From Photobacterium swingsii (GTDB taxonomy: Bacteria > Pseudomonadota > Gammaproteobacteria > Enterobacterales > Vibrionaceae): DNA of 64,000 nucleotides. Below the pieces are notes generated by a model. It was not told the origin of the DNA. It made no database searches and saw nothing but the letters and a program-made list of their open reading frames with translations. Both the position numbers and the translations under genes were made by a program. Shown here one piece after another: positions 28,188-37,889 of this stretch. How positions within the stretch are numbered: position 1 is the first letter of the stretch; every line of letters begins with the position of its first letter. The DNA lies in contig NZ_AP024853.1 of NCBI RefSeq assembly GCF_024346715.1, positions 992,001 to 1,056,000 on the forward strand, written 5' to 3'.

Positions 28188-29906
28188 TTATAGTGATGCT
28201 TGATGCTCACTAATAAGGGCTGCCATTTGTGCTTCTGCACGTTGCTTCGCCTCTTCATAGCTTTCATCTTCTAACATCTGCTCAACCACTTCGTAATAGC
28301 ATTTTACCTTCGGCTCAGTACCTGAAGGACGAACAACCACACGCGCCCCATTCTCAAGGTGATAAATCAAAACATCGCTGGTCGGTAAATCTATCGACTC
28401 TGCAGGTTTCGTAGCCAACGAGCCAGAGAATGTACGCTGAGCCGTTTGCAAATCATCTGTTTGGACAATATCAATACCAGCAATGCGAGCTGGCGGCGAG
28501 GCACGTAGAATGCTACCGATTGCAGGAGAATCAGGCATTAAAGCAATGCTACGCTGCGCATTTAAATAAAAACCATGTTGACGATAAATAGATTCAAGTT
28601 GCGACCAAATAGACTGCCCTTTCGCGGCTAGCTCTGCGGTCATTTGTGCAAACGCCACTAACGCTGTCAGACCGTCTTTATCCCACACTTTGCTACCCAC
28701 TGTGTAGCCTAATGCTTCTTCATAAGCGAATAAGAATTGACTGGTATCGGTTTGCTTTTGCATCGCCACATTGGTCAACCACTTAAAGCCTGTCAGTGTT
28801 TGATAGAAGTTAGCCTGATGAGCCTGAGCAATCTTTTCAAGCAAACTTGACGATACTATGGTCGTGCCGACTAAGTTTTCATTGCTACCACTCGCTACAT
28901 TTAGCAAGTAGTGCCCAAATAAAATACCAACCTGATCCCCTGTTAGCATTTTATACTCACCATGTAAGTCACGCACAGCAACCGCAAAACGATCAGCATC
29001 AGGATCATTGGCACACGCTAACGTTGCGTTATGCTTCTTGGCTTCTGCAATGACTAAATCCATCGCCCCGGCTTCTTCAGGGTTCGGAAAATTCACCGTA
29101 GGGAAAGTACCATCCGGTTCGCGCTGGGCAGCCACACTATAAACATGCTCAAAACCCACGCGGTTAAGCATGGTTTCAGCCATATCAGCCCCCACACCAT
29201 GCATAGCAGTGTACGCAATCGAAACGGCTTCTGGCTGATGATGATTCTGCAGCAGCGGATTCGCTAACTGCGTATCTAAATACGCTTGATAAAAATCGTC
29301 ACCTAACCATGCAAGCAAACCTTGATGCTCAGCTTGCTCAAGATCCATCAAGTGCAAAGGTTGAACAGCAGCTTTATCAATCTCAGCAGCAATACCTGAA
29401 TCATGCGGAGCGATGATTTGTGCGCCATTCTCCCAATACACTTTAAAGCCATTGTACTCAGGGGGATTGTGGCTTGCGGTCACCACTATGCCAGCTGCCG
29501 TTCCCAACTGTTTTACACCAAAAGCCACTAACGGCGTTGCAGCCACTTTACTCGTTAAATATACCTTAATGCCCATCGCTGTTAGCGCCGCCGCCGCATC
29601 TTGAGCAAATTGTTTTGAGTCTAATCGGCCGTCATAACCAATCACGACCCCACGGTGATCTGCTTCTTCAATTTGCGATAGCAAGTACTGCCCTAAGCCT
29701 GTCGCTGTTTCTTGAATTACAAGGCGGTTCATACGATTAGGACCAGCCCCCACGACACCACGCAACCCCGCGGTTCCAAATTCAAGGCGTCCCGAAAAAC
29801 GAGCTTGCAGTTCAGCCTCATTACCTGCGTCGATCAAACCTTTAAGTTCTTGCTGAGTTTTAGGGTCTGGGTCTCGGGTAATCCACTGAGAGATGATTGT
29901 ATTCAT
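28188..29906 (-). CDS. Phosphoglucomutase/phosphomannomutase
   Basis: Interconverts sugar 1- and 6-phosphates, probably glucose phosphates, linking glycogen and maltodextrin metabolism to glycolysis. The 572-residue protein belongs to the alpha-D-phosphohexomutase family (PgcA/PGM2-like length). Motifs: phosphoserine loop VVTASHNPPEYNG (Ser145), metal loop NDPDADRFAVA, sugar-binding FAYEEALGY, and phosphate-binding VVRPSGTEPKVK. AGGA precedes the ATG. It is monocistronic, with a terminator at 28128. It is close to the glycogen genes, as expected if it supplies glucose-1-phosphate. Confidence 0.93.
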   Translation of the reverse strand: MNTIISQWITRDPDPKTQQELKGLIDAGNEAELQARFSGRLEFGTAGLRGVVGAGPNRMNRLVIQETATGLGQYLLSQIEEADHRGVVIGYDGRLDSKQFAQDAAAALTAMGIKVYLTSKVAATPLVAFGVKQLGTAAGIVVTASHNPPEYNGFKVYWENGAQIIAPHDSGIAAEIDKAAVQPLHLMDLEQAEHQGLLAWLGDDFYQAYLDTQLANPLLQNHHQPEAVSIAYTAMHGVGADMAETMLNRVGFEHVYSVAAQREPDGTFPTVNFPNPEEAGAMDLVIAEAKKHNATLACANDPDADRFAVAVRDLHGEYKMLTGDQVGILFGHYLLNVASGSNENLVGTTIVSSSLLEKIAQAHQANFYQTLTGFKWLTNVAMQKQTDTSQFLFAYEEALGYTVGSKVWDKDGLTALVAFAQMTAELAAKGQSIWSQLESIYRQHGFYLNAQRSIALMPDSPAIGSILRASPPARIAGIDIVQTDDLQTAQRTFSGSLATKPAESIDLPTSDVLIYHLENGARVVVRPSGTEPKVKCYYEVVEQMLEDESYEEAKQRAEAQMAALISEHQASL

Positions 29907-30097
29907 GATTAGATTCCTGCGGCTTTGTTTTAACTGAAACTACAGTAAATGATATTTATTCTCATTAAATTTATTGAGGTAGCATCAATTTTGAGGACGG
30001 TATCGATTTCGTCCTATGATCAATTCGATGATTGAATGAAGTATAGATAGAAGAAAGGGATAACCCTGAATAATAGAATGTGACCCTGTCAGCATTA

Positions 30098-30131
30098 TAA
30101 GAGAAAGAGGCAAAAGCACCTCTTTCTCTTA
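30098..30131. repeat. Thirteen-base hairpin downstream of astB
   Basis: TAAGAGAAAGAGG and CCTCTTTCTCTTA enclose an eight-base loop. There is no T run on either side. It may end astB or separate it from the phosphoglucomutase promoter. Confidence 0.6.
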
Positions 30132-30184
30132 CGCACCAGTTAAACCACTATCTCTTGGGATATAGGCTAGTTGAGCGGATCCGC

Positions 30185-31522
30185 TCAGCCTCTTTGGAAT
30201 GGATAGACTGAGCCTAATTGGAGAATTTGAGTCAATTCATCCAGCGCAGTACGTGACTCAATCAATAATTGCGGATCGGCTAAGTCTGATTCTCGTAGCT
30301 CATCACGATAATGAAAATCAACCCAAGTATTTAAGCGTTCAAATAATTCCTCATTCATCAAGGTAGATGCATTGACTGCTTTTAATTCATTGTCGTTTAA
30401 AACCACCCTTAAACGTAAGCAAGCAGGCCCACCGCCATTTGCCATACTCTGTTTAAGATCGAAAACTTCAACCCTATCGATACCTTGTTTTTGCGCAAGC
30501 ATCGACTCTACGTATGCCCACACATTTTTATTTTGACGACATTCATCTGGCAATACTAAAACGGTTTCACCGCTTGGCATACTCAGTAATTGTGAATTAA
30601 ATAGATAACTATTTACCGCATCATCAATCGATACTGCACTCGTCGGCACTTCAATCACTTTAAACGAGTCCCCGACTTTCGCCGTAAGTTCATCGTAGAC
30701 CGCTTGTTGATCTAAAAATGCTTGCTGATGACAAAACAAGACATTGCGGTTACCTACCGCAATCACATCATTATGAAATACCCCTTGATCGATCACGGCT
30801 GGGTTTTGCTGCGCCATCACCGTATGGTTTTCACTGAGTTGATGTAATCGTGCGACGGCCTCGCAAGCCTCATAGGTATGCCTAGCGGGAAATTTACTTG
30901 GAGCAGGGTGACGGCTATCAAACGCATGCCGACCATAAACAAAAAATTCGACGCCCTTGTCCCCATATTGCTGACAAAAACGGGTATGGTTCGCAGCGCC
31001 CTCATCACCATAATGCTCAACACTGGGTAACGCGGCATGGTGGGCAAAATAACGCTCATCAGCGAAAGTCGCCTGTAATATTCGGCCCGTTGTTTCATGC
31101 TCTATCGAGCGATGGAATTTATTGGTGAGATTAGCAGGTGTGAAATGAACCCGCCCATCAGCCGTATCGGCAGAAGGCGAGACCGTTGAAGCATTTGCTG
31201 TCCACATACTCGATGCAGAGCAACATGCCGCCAGCACTTTAGGCGCTTGTTTAGCTGCTTGTGCAATAACATCACTGTCTGACCCACTAAAACCCAGTCG
31301 GCGTAAGGTAAAAATATCCGGCCGTTCTTGTGGTGCCAATACGCCTTGCACTAACCCCATGTCGGCCAAGGCTTTCATTTTTGCTAACCCTTGTTTCGCC
31401 GCTTGTTTCGGTTTTGAAGGCGCTGCTTGATTTTTCGCTGAAGCGACATTGCCAAAAGACAAACCACTGTAGTTATGCGTAGGACCCACTAACCCATCAA
31501 AATTTGCTTCATACGCTTTCAT
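30185..31522 (-). CDS. astB: N-succinylarginine dihydrolase
   Basis: Second step of the arginine succinyltransferase pathway: releases CO2 and two ammonia from succinylarginine to give succinylornithine. The 445 residues match E. coli AstB along the whole length: [50 protein letters not shown] and [15 protein letters not shown] (catalytic Cys), ending [10 protein letters not shown]. The start [10 protein letters not shown] at 31522 follows family length; GGA stands seven bases before it, and two more in-frame ATGs lie just upstream. No astC, astA, astD or astE is adjacent, so the other steps must be encoded elsewhere. Confidence 0.95.
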   Translation of the reverse strand: MKAYEANFDGLVGPTHNYSGLSFGNVASAKNQAAPSKPKQAAKQGLAKMKALADMGLVQGVLAPQERPDIFTLRRLGFSGSDSDVIAQAAKQAPKVLAACCSASSMWTANASTVSPSADTADGRVHFTPANLTNKFHRSIEHETTGRILQATFADERYFAHHAALPSVEHYGDEGAANHTRFCQQYGDKGVEFFVYGRHAFDSRHPAPSKFPARHTYEACEAVARLHQLSENHTVMAQQNPAVIDQGVFHNDVIAVGNRNVLFCHQQAFLDQQAVYDELTAKVGDSFKVIEVPTSAVSIDDAVNSYLFNSQLLSMPSGETVLVLPDECRQNKNVWAYVESMLAQKQGIDRVEVFDLKQSMANGGGPACLRLRVVLNDNELKAVNASTLMNEELFERLNTWVDFHYRDELRESDLADPQLLIESRTALDELTQILQLGSVYPFQRG

Positions 31523-31857
31523 AAACATTCCATGTTGATAAACCACCCAAATAACATAACAAAGTATTTACATTTTAAGCAAGTATCGAGCAAAACCACG
31601 TATAACCGCTGAAAATAAGATACTCATTCTGCTTTGACACATAAAGATTCATCGACTCTTTCGCAACATCACTAAGAAATCAACCAGGTTATCGTGCAAA
31701 CAGGTGTTGCAACTCGCTGTTATAGCGGGGTGTCGTTCACTTCTCCTTTATTAATAAGTTGACAAATCAAGCTCGGTAAATTGTCAAAAAAGGCATACTT
31801 AGTTTAATACTTATATAACTAACGTATAAAAATAGAGCGGATATTTTTATAAAAAAC
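31523..31857. promoter_or_regulatory. Promoter region of the lap operon
   Basis: About 335 bases hold the divergent promoters of astB and the lap operon. TTGACAA (31759-31765) and TTGTCAA (31781-31787) form an inverted repeat. TTGTCA at 31781 with TAATAC at 31805 (18-base spacing) is a plausible sigma-70 promoter for lapC, which would place the inverted repeat over the -35 region, a suitable operator position. The regulator is unknown. Confidence 0.45.
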
Positions 31858-33276
31858 ATGACGAGTAAACACAAAAGCCCGCCAAATAAGGCAGACAAAC
31901 CGTTAACAACTGAGCAACTTGATTATATCGATGATCAAAGCGCAGCCCTGTTGCTTAACACCCCTAAAAGTGCACGGCGGATGCTGTGGGTAATTGTTTT
32001 GTTTTTCGTTATTGCTTTCGTATGGGCTTCACAAGCACAGCTTGATCAGGTCACTGTGGGGAGCGGCAAAGTCATTGCCTCTTCGCAACTACAAGTGGTT
32101 CAAAACCTTGAAGGGGGCATAGTTAAGTCCCTGCTGGTTACAGAAGGCGATGCAGTTGTGCAGGGGCAAGAACTACTGATTATTGATGACACTCAATTTC
32201 AATCTGACTTCAACGAACAAAGCCAATCTCTGGTAGGGACACAAGCCGACAGTGTTCGCCTGAATGCCTTACTCGCCAGCATTCGCATTGATAAATCACA
32301 AGCGAAAACAAATTGGCAAAAAAGCATAGTGATCAAACGACAAGCATTAACCTTTTCCAGCGAACTAACTCAACACCAAGCTCGCTTAGTTCAGCGGCAG
32401 AAAAATGAGTTTACCGACCAGCTGTCACAACTCGAAAGCCAGCTTGCCGTGGTCGAACAGCAGATCAACCAAAAAGCACGTGAACGAATAGAAACCCAAT
32501 CGCGCGTCAGCAGCTTACGTAACAGTTATGGCATTGCCAGCAAAGAATTAGCCATCACCAAACCGCTTGCCGATGAAGGAGTGGTACCAGAAATTGAACT
32601 GCTCAAACTACAGCGCCAACTTAACGATACCCGCCGAGAGCTTAAATCGGCTGAATTACAGCTGCCTATCATCAAAGCCGCCATTCAAGAGGCTATATTA
32701 AAGCGTATCGACATTGCGCAAAATTTTCGTTCTGACTTACAACGCGAGCTTAACGAGATTAGCGACAAAGTTGCCAGCTTATCGGCCTCACAGATAGGGC
32801 TTCAAGATCGGGTAAATCGAACCACCATCACCTCCCCTGTAACTGGCATCATACAAACACTGCATACCAACACGGTTGGTGGTGTCATTCAACCCGGCAT
32901 GGATGTCATTACCATAGTCCCCACCGACGATAACTTGCTGATTGAAGCGCAAATCGCGCCAAAAGATATTGCCTTCCTGCGACCAAAACTTCGCGCAATG
33001 ATCAAATTCAGCGCCTATGATTTTACTGTCTTTGGGGGATTAGAAGGCACCCTAGAAACCATCAGTGCCGATACCATTAAAGACGATGAAGGCAATAGCT
33101 TCTACCAAATCAGGATCCGCACCGCTCAAAATTATTTACTCAGCGGCAGTGGTGAAATCTTGCCTATCATCCCAGGAATGACGGCATCTGCCGACATCAT
33201 CACAGGGAAGCGCACGGTACTCGATTATTTATTAAAGCCCGTGATATCTGCTCAACGAAATGCGCTAAGAGAGTGA
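31858..33276 (+). CDS. lapC: Type I secretion membrane-fusion protein (HlyD/LapC family)
   Basis: Periplasmic adaptor joining the ABC transporter to the TolC-like channel. The 472 residues comprise a cytoplasmic N-terminus, one membrane helix at about 44-60 (MLWVIVLFFVIAFVWASQ), a lipoyl-like half (GSGKVIASSQLQVVQNLEGG), a long coiled coil (about 120-310, rich in Gln, Leu and Glu) and the C-terminal beta domain (RTTITSPVTGIIQTL). That matches the HlyD family used for large adhesins. The ribosome site is weak (GAGCGG about 20 bases upstream). It is the first of six co-directional genes spaced 2-21 bases apart. Confidence 0.9.
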   Translation: MTSKHKSPPNKADKPLTTEQLDYIDDQSAALLLNTPKSARRMLWVIVLFFVIAFVWASQAQLDQVTVGSGKVIASSQLQVVQNLEGGIVKSLLVTEGDAVVQGQELLIIDDTQFQSDFNEQSQSLVGTQADSVRLNALLASIRIDKSQAKTNWQKSIVIKRQALTFSSELTQHQARLVQRQKNEFTDQLSQLESQLAVVEQQINQKARERIETQSRVSSLRNSYGIASKELAITKPLADEGVVPEIELLKLQRQLNDTRRELKSAELQLPIIKAAIQEAILKRIDIAQNFRSDLQRELNEISDKVASLSASQIGLQDRVNRTTITSPVTGIIQTLHTNTVGGVIQPGMDVITIVPTDDNLLIEAQIAPKDIAFLRPKLRAMIKFSAYDFTVFGGLEGTLETISADTIKDDEGNSFYQIRIRTAQNYLLSGSGEILPIIPGMTASADIITGKRTVLDYLLKPVISAQRNALRE

Positions 33277-33278
33277 AC

Positions 33279-34592
33279 ATGAAGAAAAAAGCTTTTATTG
33301 TCGCCTTGGCTTGCATGGGGTACAGCCTAGTCAACTCCCCAAATGTATTAGGGCAATCTTTAGAACAAGCTATCGCCCAAACACTCGCGAGTAACCCAGA
33401 TATACGCCATGCTTACCATGAGTTTATGATTCGTAATGAACAAATACGTGCCTCACAAGGTGATTACCTGCCAGATGTTAACCTTGATGCTGGGGCTGGG
33501 TATGAAAACTACAATAACGAGAGAGGCAGCAAAGGGGACTTTCAACCCCGCGAAGTGCGATTGAGCGTACAGCAATTATTGTGGGACGGTGCCATTACCT
33601 ACAAGGATATCACACGGAATAAATCCGAGACCGAAGCACAACGCTATCAACTGCTTGCTGATGCACAAGATAGTGCATTGCGCACCACGCAAGCCTATTT
33701 AGATGTCCTTCAAGCACAAGAAGTCTTATCGCTTTCACAAGCCAATTTCGATGTCCACCAGCGTATTTATGGCGACATTAAAAAGCGCGCCGATTCGGGC
33801 ATAGGTTCAACCGCGGATTTAGCCCAAGTTGAAGGGCGTTTAGCACGATCCAATACCAATTTGATTTCGGCACAAAGTAACTTAAACGACCAAATTACTG
33901 AATTTGTCCGTATTGTTGGCCAGTACCCTACTGCGCTAGAAAAGCCAGAAGTCGACATCAATTTCATCGCAACATCGCTTGACGATGCAATGACGAAAGC
34001 CAAGGAAAACAACCCTGTCGTCAAAGTCGCGCTCAATGACATTGATGCCGCGCACTCCCAATACGATCAAGCAACCGGGACCTTCTACCCCACTTTTTAC
34101 GTCGAAGCCTCACAACAATGGGGTGAAGAATTAGACGGCGTGCCTGGCAGCAACGATGAATTTAAGGCCATGCTCAGAATGCGCTATAACTTGTACAACG
34201 GTGGCAGCGATCAAGCCAAAAGTCGCCGTGCGGCATATCAAGTAAACCAGTCTAAAGACGTACGCGATCGGGCACTTCGTCAGCTAGAAGAAGGGACCCG
34301 CCTCGCGTGGAGCGCGATGGCGCTTGCCAATGATCAGACCGAATTTTTACAGCGTCATGTCGATGCATCAGCCCGCACCGTTATTGCTTATGAAAAACAA
34401 TTTAAGATCAGTAAACGTACCCTGCTTGATGTACTAAACACCGAAAATGAGCTGTTTGAAGCACGTAAAGCCTATCTAGATGCCCATTACAATGGCATTT
34501 ATTCTAAGTACCGCTTACTCAATGCAACAGGGCTGTTATTGTCTGAATTACGCGTAGATGTACCAGAGCAATGGCTCACATCCGTTAAGTAA
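33279..34592 (+). CDS. lapE: TolC-like outer-membrane channel (LapE family)
   Basis: Outer-membrane exit duct of the type I secretion system. The 437-residue protein has a Sec signal peptide (MKKKAFIVALACMGYSLVNS...GQS) and two outer-membrane-efflux repeats with long helices. Family blocks include IAQTLASNPDIRHAYHE, VRLSVQQLLWDGA, RYNLYNGGSDQAKSRRA and LDVLNTENELFEARKAY. The ATG at 33279 follows AAGAGAG and lies two bases after the lapC stop. An in-frame GTG six bases earlier is less likely. Confidence 0.92.
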   Translation: MKKKAFIVALACMGYSLVNSPNVLGQSLEQAIAQTLASNPDIRHAYHEFMIRNEQIRASQGDYLPDVNLDAGAGYENYNNERGSKGDFQPREVRLSVQQLLWDGAITYKDITRNKSETEAQRYQLLADAQDSALRTTQAYLDVLQAQEVLSLSQANFDVHQRIYGDIKKRADSGIGSTADLAQVEGRLARSNTNLISAQSNLNDQITEFVRIVGQYPTALEKPEVDINFIATSLDDAMTKAKENNPVVKVALNDIDAAHSQYDQATGTFYPTFYVEASQQWGEELDGVPGSNDEFKAMLRMRYNLYNGGSDQAKSRRAAYQVNQSKDVRDRALRQLEEGTRLAWSAMALANDQTEFLQRHVDASARTVIAYEKQFKISKRTLLDVLNTENELFEARKAYLDAHYNGIYSKYRLLNATGLLLSELRVDVPEQWLTSVK

Positions 34593-34609
34593 TGCAAGGA
34601 GGTATTACA

Positions 34610-35203
34610 ATGAAATTTCTACTTTTCTTCCCATGCCTACTGCTGCTCGCAGCGTGTGCAACCTCCGTACCCAATGACATGCCGCTAGCGGAACAATCAA
34701 AAGATTTACGTGACGACGACGACGATGGCGTCATCAATGCCCGCGATAAATGCGCAAACACACCGCACCCTGCGATTGTCGATAATGATGGTTGTCCTAC
34801 CTATGTTGCGAACCCAGAAGAAGGTCGAATTCATATCTTGTTCGCTAATGACTCCACCCAAATCACGGCAGAATATCAAAACCAAATCAGCGAGATGAGC
34901 CAATTTCTTAAAGCGCATCCATCCACTTATATCGAACTAAAAGGGTATGCAAGTCCTGTTGGCAATAGTGATTATAATGTCGGGTTGTCACAGCGTCGTG
35001 CCCAAGTCGTTAAACAGTCTCTGCTTGATAGTGGTATTACGAAAAATCGCATCATGACAGTCGGTTTCGGTGATACAGAACCCGTTAGCGCTGAAAGCCA
35101 AGAAGTCACCAATACCTTGAGTCGCAGAGTCACTGCGCAAGTCAAAACCGCCTCAGATAAGGTTGTTGAAGAATGGACTATTTTTACTCTTCGCCAAAAT
35201 TAG
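34610..35203 (+). CDS. OmpA-family lipoprotein with a TSP3-like calcium motif
   Basis: A 197-residue outer-membrane lipoprotein: lipobox LLAAC in MKFLLFFPCLLLLAAC. An acidic thrombospondin-type-3-like segment follows (DDDDDGVINARDKCANTPHP...DNDGCP), likely calcium-binding. An OmpA peptidoglycan-binding domain completes it (ELKGYASPVGNSDYNVGLSQ, RRAQVVKQSLL, NRIMTVGFGDTEPV). AAGGAGG lies seven bases before the ATG at 34610; an upstream ATG at 34592 overlaps the lapE stop but lacks a site. Its place in the lap operon suggests that it anchors the export channel or the adhesin to peptidoglycan; that is inference. Confidence 0.88.
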   Translation: MKFLLFFPCLLLLAACATSVPNDMPLAEQSKDLRDDDDDGVINARDKCANTPHPAIVDNDGCPTYVANPEEGRIHILFANDSTQITAEYQNQISEMSQFLKAHPSTYIELKGYASPVGNSDYNVGLSQRRAQVVKQSLLDSGITKNRIMTVGFGDTEPVSAESQEVTNTLSRRVTAQVKTASDKVVEEWTIFTLRQN

Positions 35204-35224
35204 ATTTCATCTACTGCGCTCACA

Positions 35225-35959
35225 ATGGCTAGTTTTTTCAATGTTTTATGCTATTCGTTAATAATAGGAACATTGTTAACGCAGCGCTTAGTCGCCAGTG
35301 ATGAAAGTCGCGAGCCGTTAACAGCCATTGATCGACAAAATATCGATTTAATCCGCCAGTTTTACGGTGAGAGGGCAGGAAAACGAGCGACAGCGTGGCG
35401 ACACCTTTTGCACCAATTAACGAACACGCACACAGCAACTCGGTCGGATAAAAAATCGGTTTCTGAATCCACTCAGCTAGAAGGCATCAACCGATTCTTT
35501 AACCAATTACAGTTTATTGATGACGATAAACTATGGGGTAAGAAAGACTACTGGGCCACCCCGAATGAATTTATTGGTGTTGGTGGTGGGGATTGTGAAG
35601 ACTTTAGTATCGCTAAATATTTTTCGTTGCTGTCGCTCGGTGTCGACGACGAAAAATTACGGTTAGTGTATGTAAAAGCCCTGACGCTCAACCAATTTCA
35701 CATGGTTGTCGCTTATTACCCACACCCCGCAGCGGTACCGCTCTTGTTAGACAACCTTGATGGTGAAATTAAACCAGCAACAGAGCGACTCGATTTGCTG
35801 CCAATCTACAGCTTTAACGGTAGCCAACTATGGCTCATGAAACAAAAAGGGCAAGGTCAACTGGCTGGCGATGCCGCTAAGCTCAGTGCATGGAACGATG
35901 TGCGTCTCCGCAATAACGAACAAGAATTGCGACGCCCTGCTATCAATTTGGATGAGTAA
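35225..35959 (+). CDS. lapG: Periplasmic adhesin-releasing cysteine protease LapG
   Basis: Cleaves the N-terminus of the LapA-type adhesin to release biofilm cells when c-di-GMP is low. The 244-residue protein has an N-terminal hydrophobic export segment and the transglutaminase-like fold of family C93. The catalytic triad can be seen as Cys124 in GVGGGDCEDFSIAKY, His159 in NQFHMVVAYY and Asp176 in LLLDNLDGE. The acidic residues around Cys124 fit the calcium-binding site known for LapG. It starts 21 bases after the OmpA-family gene and ends five bases before lapD. Confidence 0.93.
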   Translation: MASFFNVLCYSLIIGTLLTQRLVASDESREPLTAIDRQNIDLIRQFYGERAGKRATAWRHLLHQLTNTHTATRSDKKSVSESTQLEGINRFFNQLQFIDDDKLWGKKDYWATPNEFIGVGGGDCEDFSIAKYFSLLSLGVDDEKLRLVYVKALTLNQFHMVVAYYPHPAAVPLLLDNLDGEIKPATERLDLLPIYSFNGSQLWLMKQKGQGQLAGDAAKLSAWNDVRLRNNEQELRRPAINLDE

Positions 35960-35964
35960 CGACC

Positions 35965-37887
35965 ATGACTTTATATCGACAACTGCTTAGTGGAATGCTG
36001 TTACTGCTAATCGTCCTGATCTTTGGCGTATTCGTGGTGCAGTTTCAAACCACCAAAGACTTTTTACAGCTGCAACAAGAAAATGAACTCGACAATACCA
36101 TTAACTCTGTCGGTATGGCGCTCACCCCCTATCTTGATAAAAAAGACATGGTCGCAACAGAGTCACTTATCAATGCGACCTTTGATGGTGGCTTCTACCA
36201 ATCAGTGACACTGTCACTTATCGAGGGCGACTACAGGATTGAACGCCAATACCCAAGTCAAATTCAAGGTGTACCACCGCTTTTTACCTACCTCATTAAT
36301 TTAGAACCGTTAAGTGAAAGCCGCGTTCTCACAAGCGGCTGGATGCAAGTCGCCAAACTCACAGTCACAACTAACCCTGCTTTTGCTTATCTCAAACTAT
36401 GGCAAGCCAGTGTGCAGCTCTTTCTTGGGTTTATCGCCACCAGCTTATTGGGAGCCGTCATGGTTTCTGTCTTTCTTCGCCGCGTTCTCACACCACTAAC
36501 GGCGATTCAGAACAGTGCCAAAGCCATGTCTAATAATGAATTCAAGCAGCCTTTATTGGTGCCCGATATCCGCGAATTAAAAGATGTGGTTACGGCCTTT
36601 AACCACATGAGCCTGCAGCTTAAATCATACATAGATCATCAAGCGCAAGAGGCCGATAAGCTCAGGGTGCGAGCATACCAAGATCCCGTGTCTGGTCTAG
36701 CCAATCGCCACTACTTAATCACCAAATTAGATACGCTCATTGCACACAAAACCTTTGGTGGCGTCATTTTATTGCGGGCTGATTTCATTGCTGATAGTTA
36801 TGAAAAAGAGGGCTATGAAGCGGGTGATGAGCTAACCGTTAAACTAGCAAATAGCTTAAAAGATTTAGCCAGCGACGAAATCACAATTGCTCGGCTCAAC
36901 CACGCTGAGTTTATGCTGCTTGTCCCTCATTGTAGTAGTGGTGAATTAACGCAGCTTGGTCGTGCCGTTTTGCAAAAATCAGCCGCCTTACAAAGCGATC
37001 CACTTAATATTGCTCCCTTACATGCTGCTGTTGGACTGGTTATTGCCAGCGATAGCGACACCAGTGGTAGCCTACTGGCGCAAGCTGACAATGCCGTTAA
37101 CCAAGCTCGACAACAAGCGACTGAGCACTTATTTCTCATCGACAGCCTAGATCAAACGCTACGGCTGGGCAAACAACAATGGAAGCGCCTTGTTGATCAC
37201 GCGATCAGCCACGATCAGCTCTCACTGACCTTTCAACCCGCAACAGATGAAAACAATAAAGTGCTTCATCAAGAAGCGTTCAGTACCATTTACGATGGGC
37301 AAAAAAGTTATAGCGCAGGCCAGTTCCTTGGTGCAATCGAGCAACTCAGCGCAGGGCCTGAATTTGATCGTTACGTGATCGCCAAGATCACCGCCATGTT
37401 GGTCGACAATCCTGAACTTGACCCAATCGCCGTCAATATTACTCAGAGCAGTATCAGTGACGCGGGCTTCATGCGCTGGCTAGGAACACTCTTGAAAACC
37501 AACCCTCAGTATCGCGACCGCCTACTCTTTGAATTACCTGAGATCAGTTTTTTAAATCAACTCGATAACATTGAGCTCTTGTGCGACATCATTCATCGAA
37601 ACGGCTTTCAATTCGGTATTGATAACTACGGTCATAACTTTAGTTCAGTCAGTTACCTACATCGTTTTAAGCCCGCTTACGTCAAACTCGACTTTGCCTA
37701 TACGCAGCACATCGATGATGCTTTAAAAGCCGATGTTTTATCTTCTATCACCCGTAATGCACAGGCATTAGGGATCATCGCGATTGCGTCACGCATTGAA
37801 ACCCAAGATCAACGTGAAAAGCTATCTGCGTTAATGATCAATGGCTTCCAAGGCTATGTCACCCAGCAAGCAGTGCAAGAGGATTAG
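35965..37887 (+). CDS. lapD: c-di-GMP receptor LapD (degenerate GGDEF-EAL)
   Basis: Inner-membrane receptor that binds c-di-GMP through its EAL domain and sequesters LapG on the periplasmic side. The 640 residues comprise TM1 (about 8-26), a periplasmic output domain (to about 150, with NATFDGGFYQSVTL), TM2, HAMP, GGDEF and EAL. Both domains look catalytically dead: GGDEF is replaced by LNHAEF, EAL by QEAF, and the DDFGTG loop by IDNYGHN. This is exactly the pattern expected of a LapD-type receptor. It lies between lapG and lapB in the operon. Confidence 0.93.
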   Translation: MTLYRQLLSGMLLLLIVLIFGVFVVQFQTTKDFLQLQQENELDNTINSVGMALTPYLDKKDMVATESLINATFDGGFYQSVTLSLIEGDYRIERQYPSQIQGVPPLFTYLINLEPLSESRVLTSGWMQVAKLTVTTNPAFAYLKLWQASVQLFLGFIATSLLGAVMVSVFLRRVLTPLTAIQNSAKAMSNNEFKQPLLVPDIRELKDVVTAFNHMSLQLKSYIDHQAQEADKLRVRAYQDPVSGLANRHYLITKLDTLIAHKTFGGVILLRADFIADSYEKEGYEAGDELTVKLANSLKDLASDEITIARLNHAEFMLLVPHCSSGELTQLGRAVLQKSAALQSDPLNIAPLHAAVGLVIASDSDTSGSLLAQADNAVNQARQQATEHLFLIDSLDQTLRLGKQQWKRLVDHAISHDQLSLTFQPATDENNKVLHQEAFSTIYDGQKSYSAGQFLGAIEQLSAGPEFDRYVIAKITAMLVDNPELDPIAVNITQSSISDAGFMRWLGTLLKTNPQYRDRLLFELPEISFLNQLDNIELLCDIIHRNGFQFGIDNYGHNFSSVSYLHRFKPAYVKLDFAYTQHIDDALKADVLSSITRNAQALGIIAIASRIETQDQREKLSALMINGFQGYVTQQAVQED

Positions 37888-37889
37888 CA

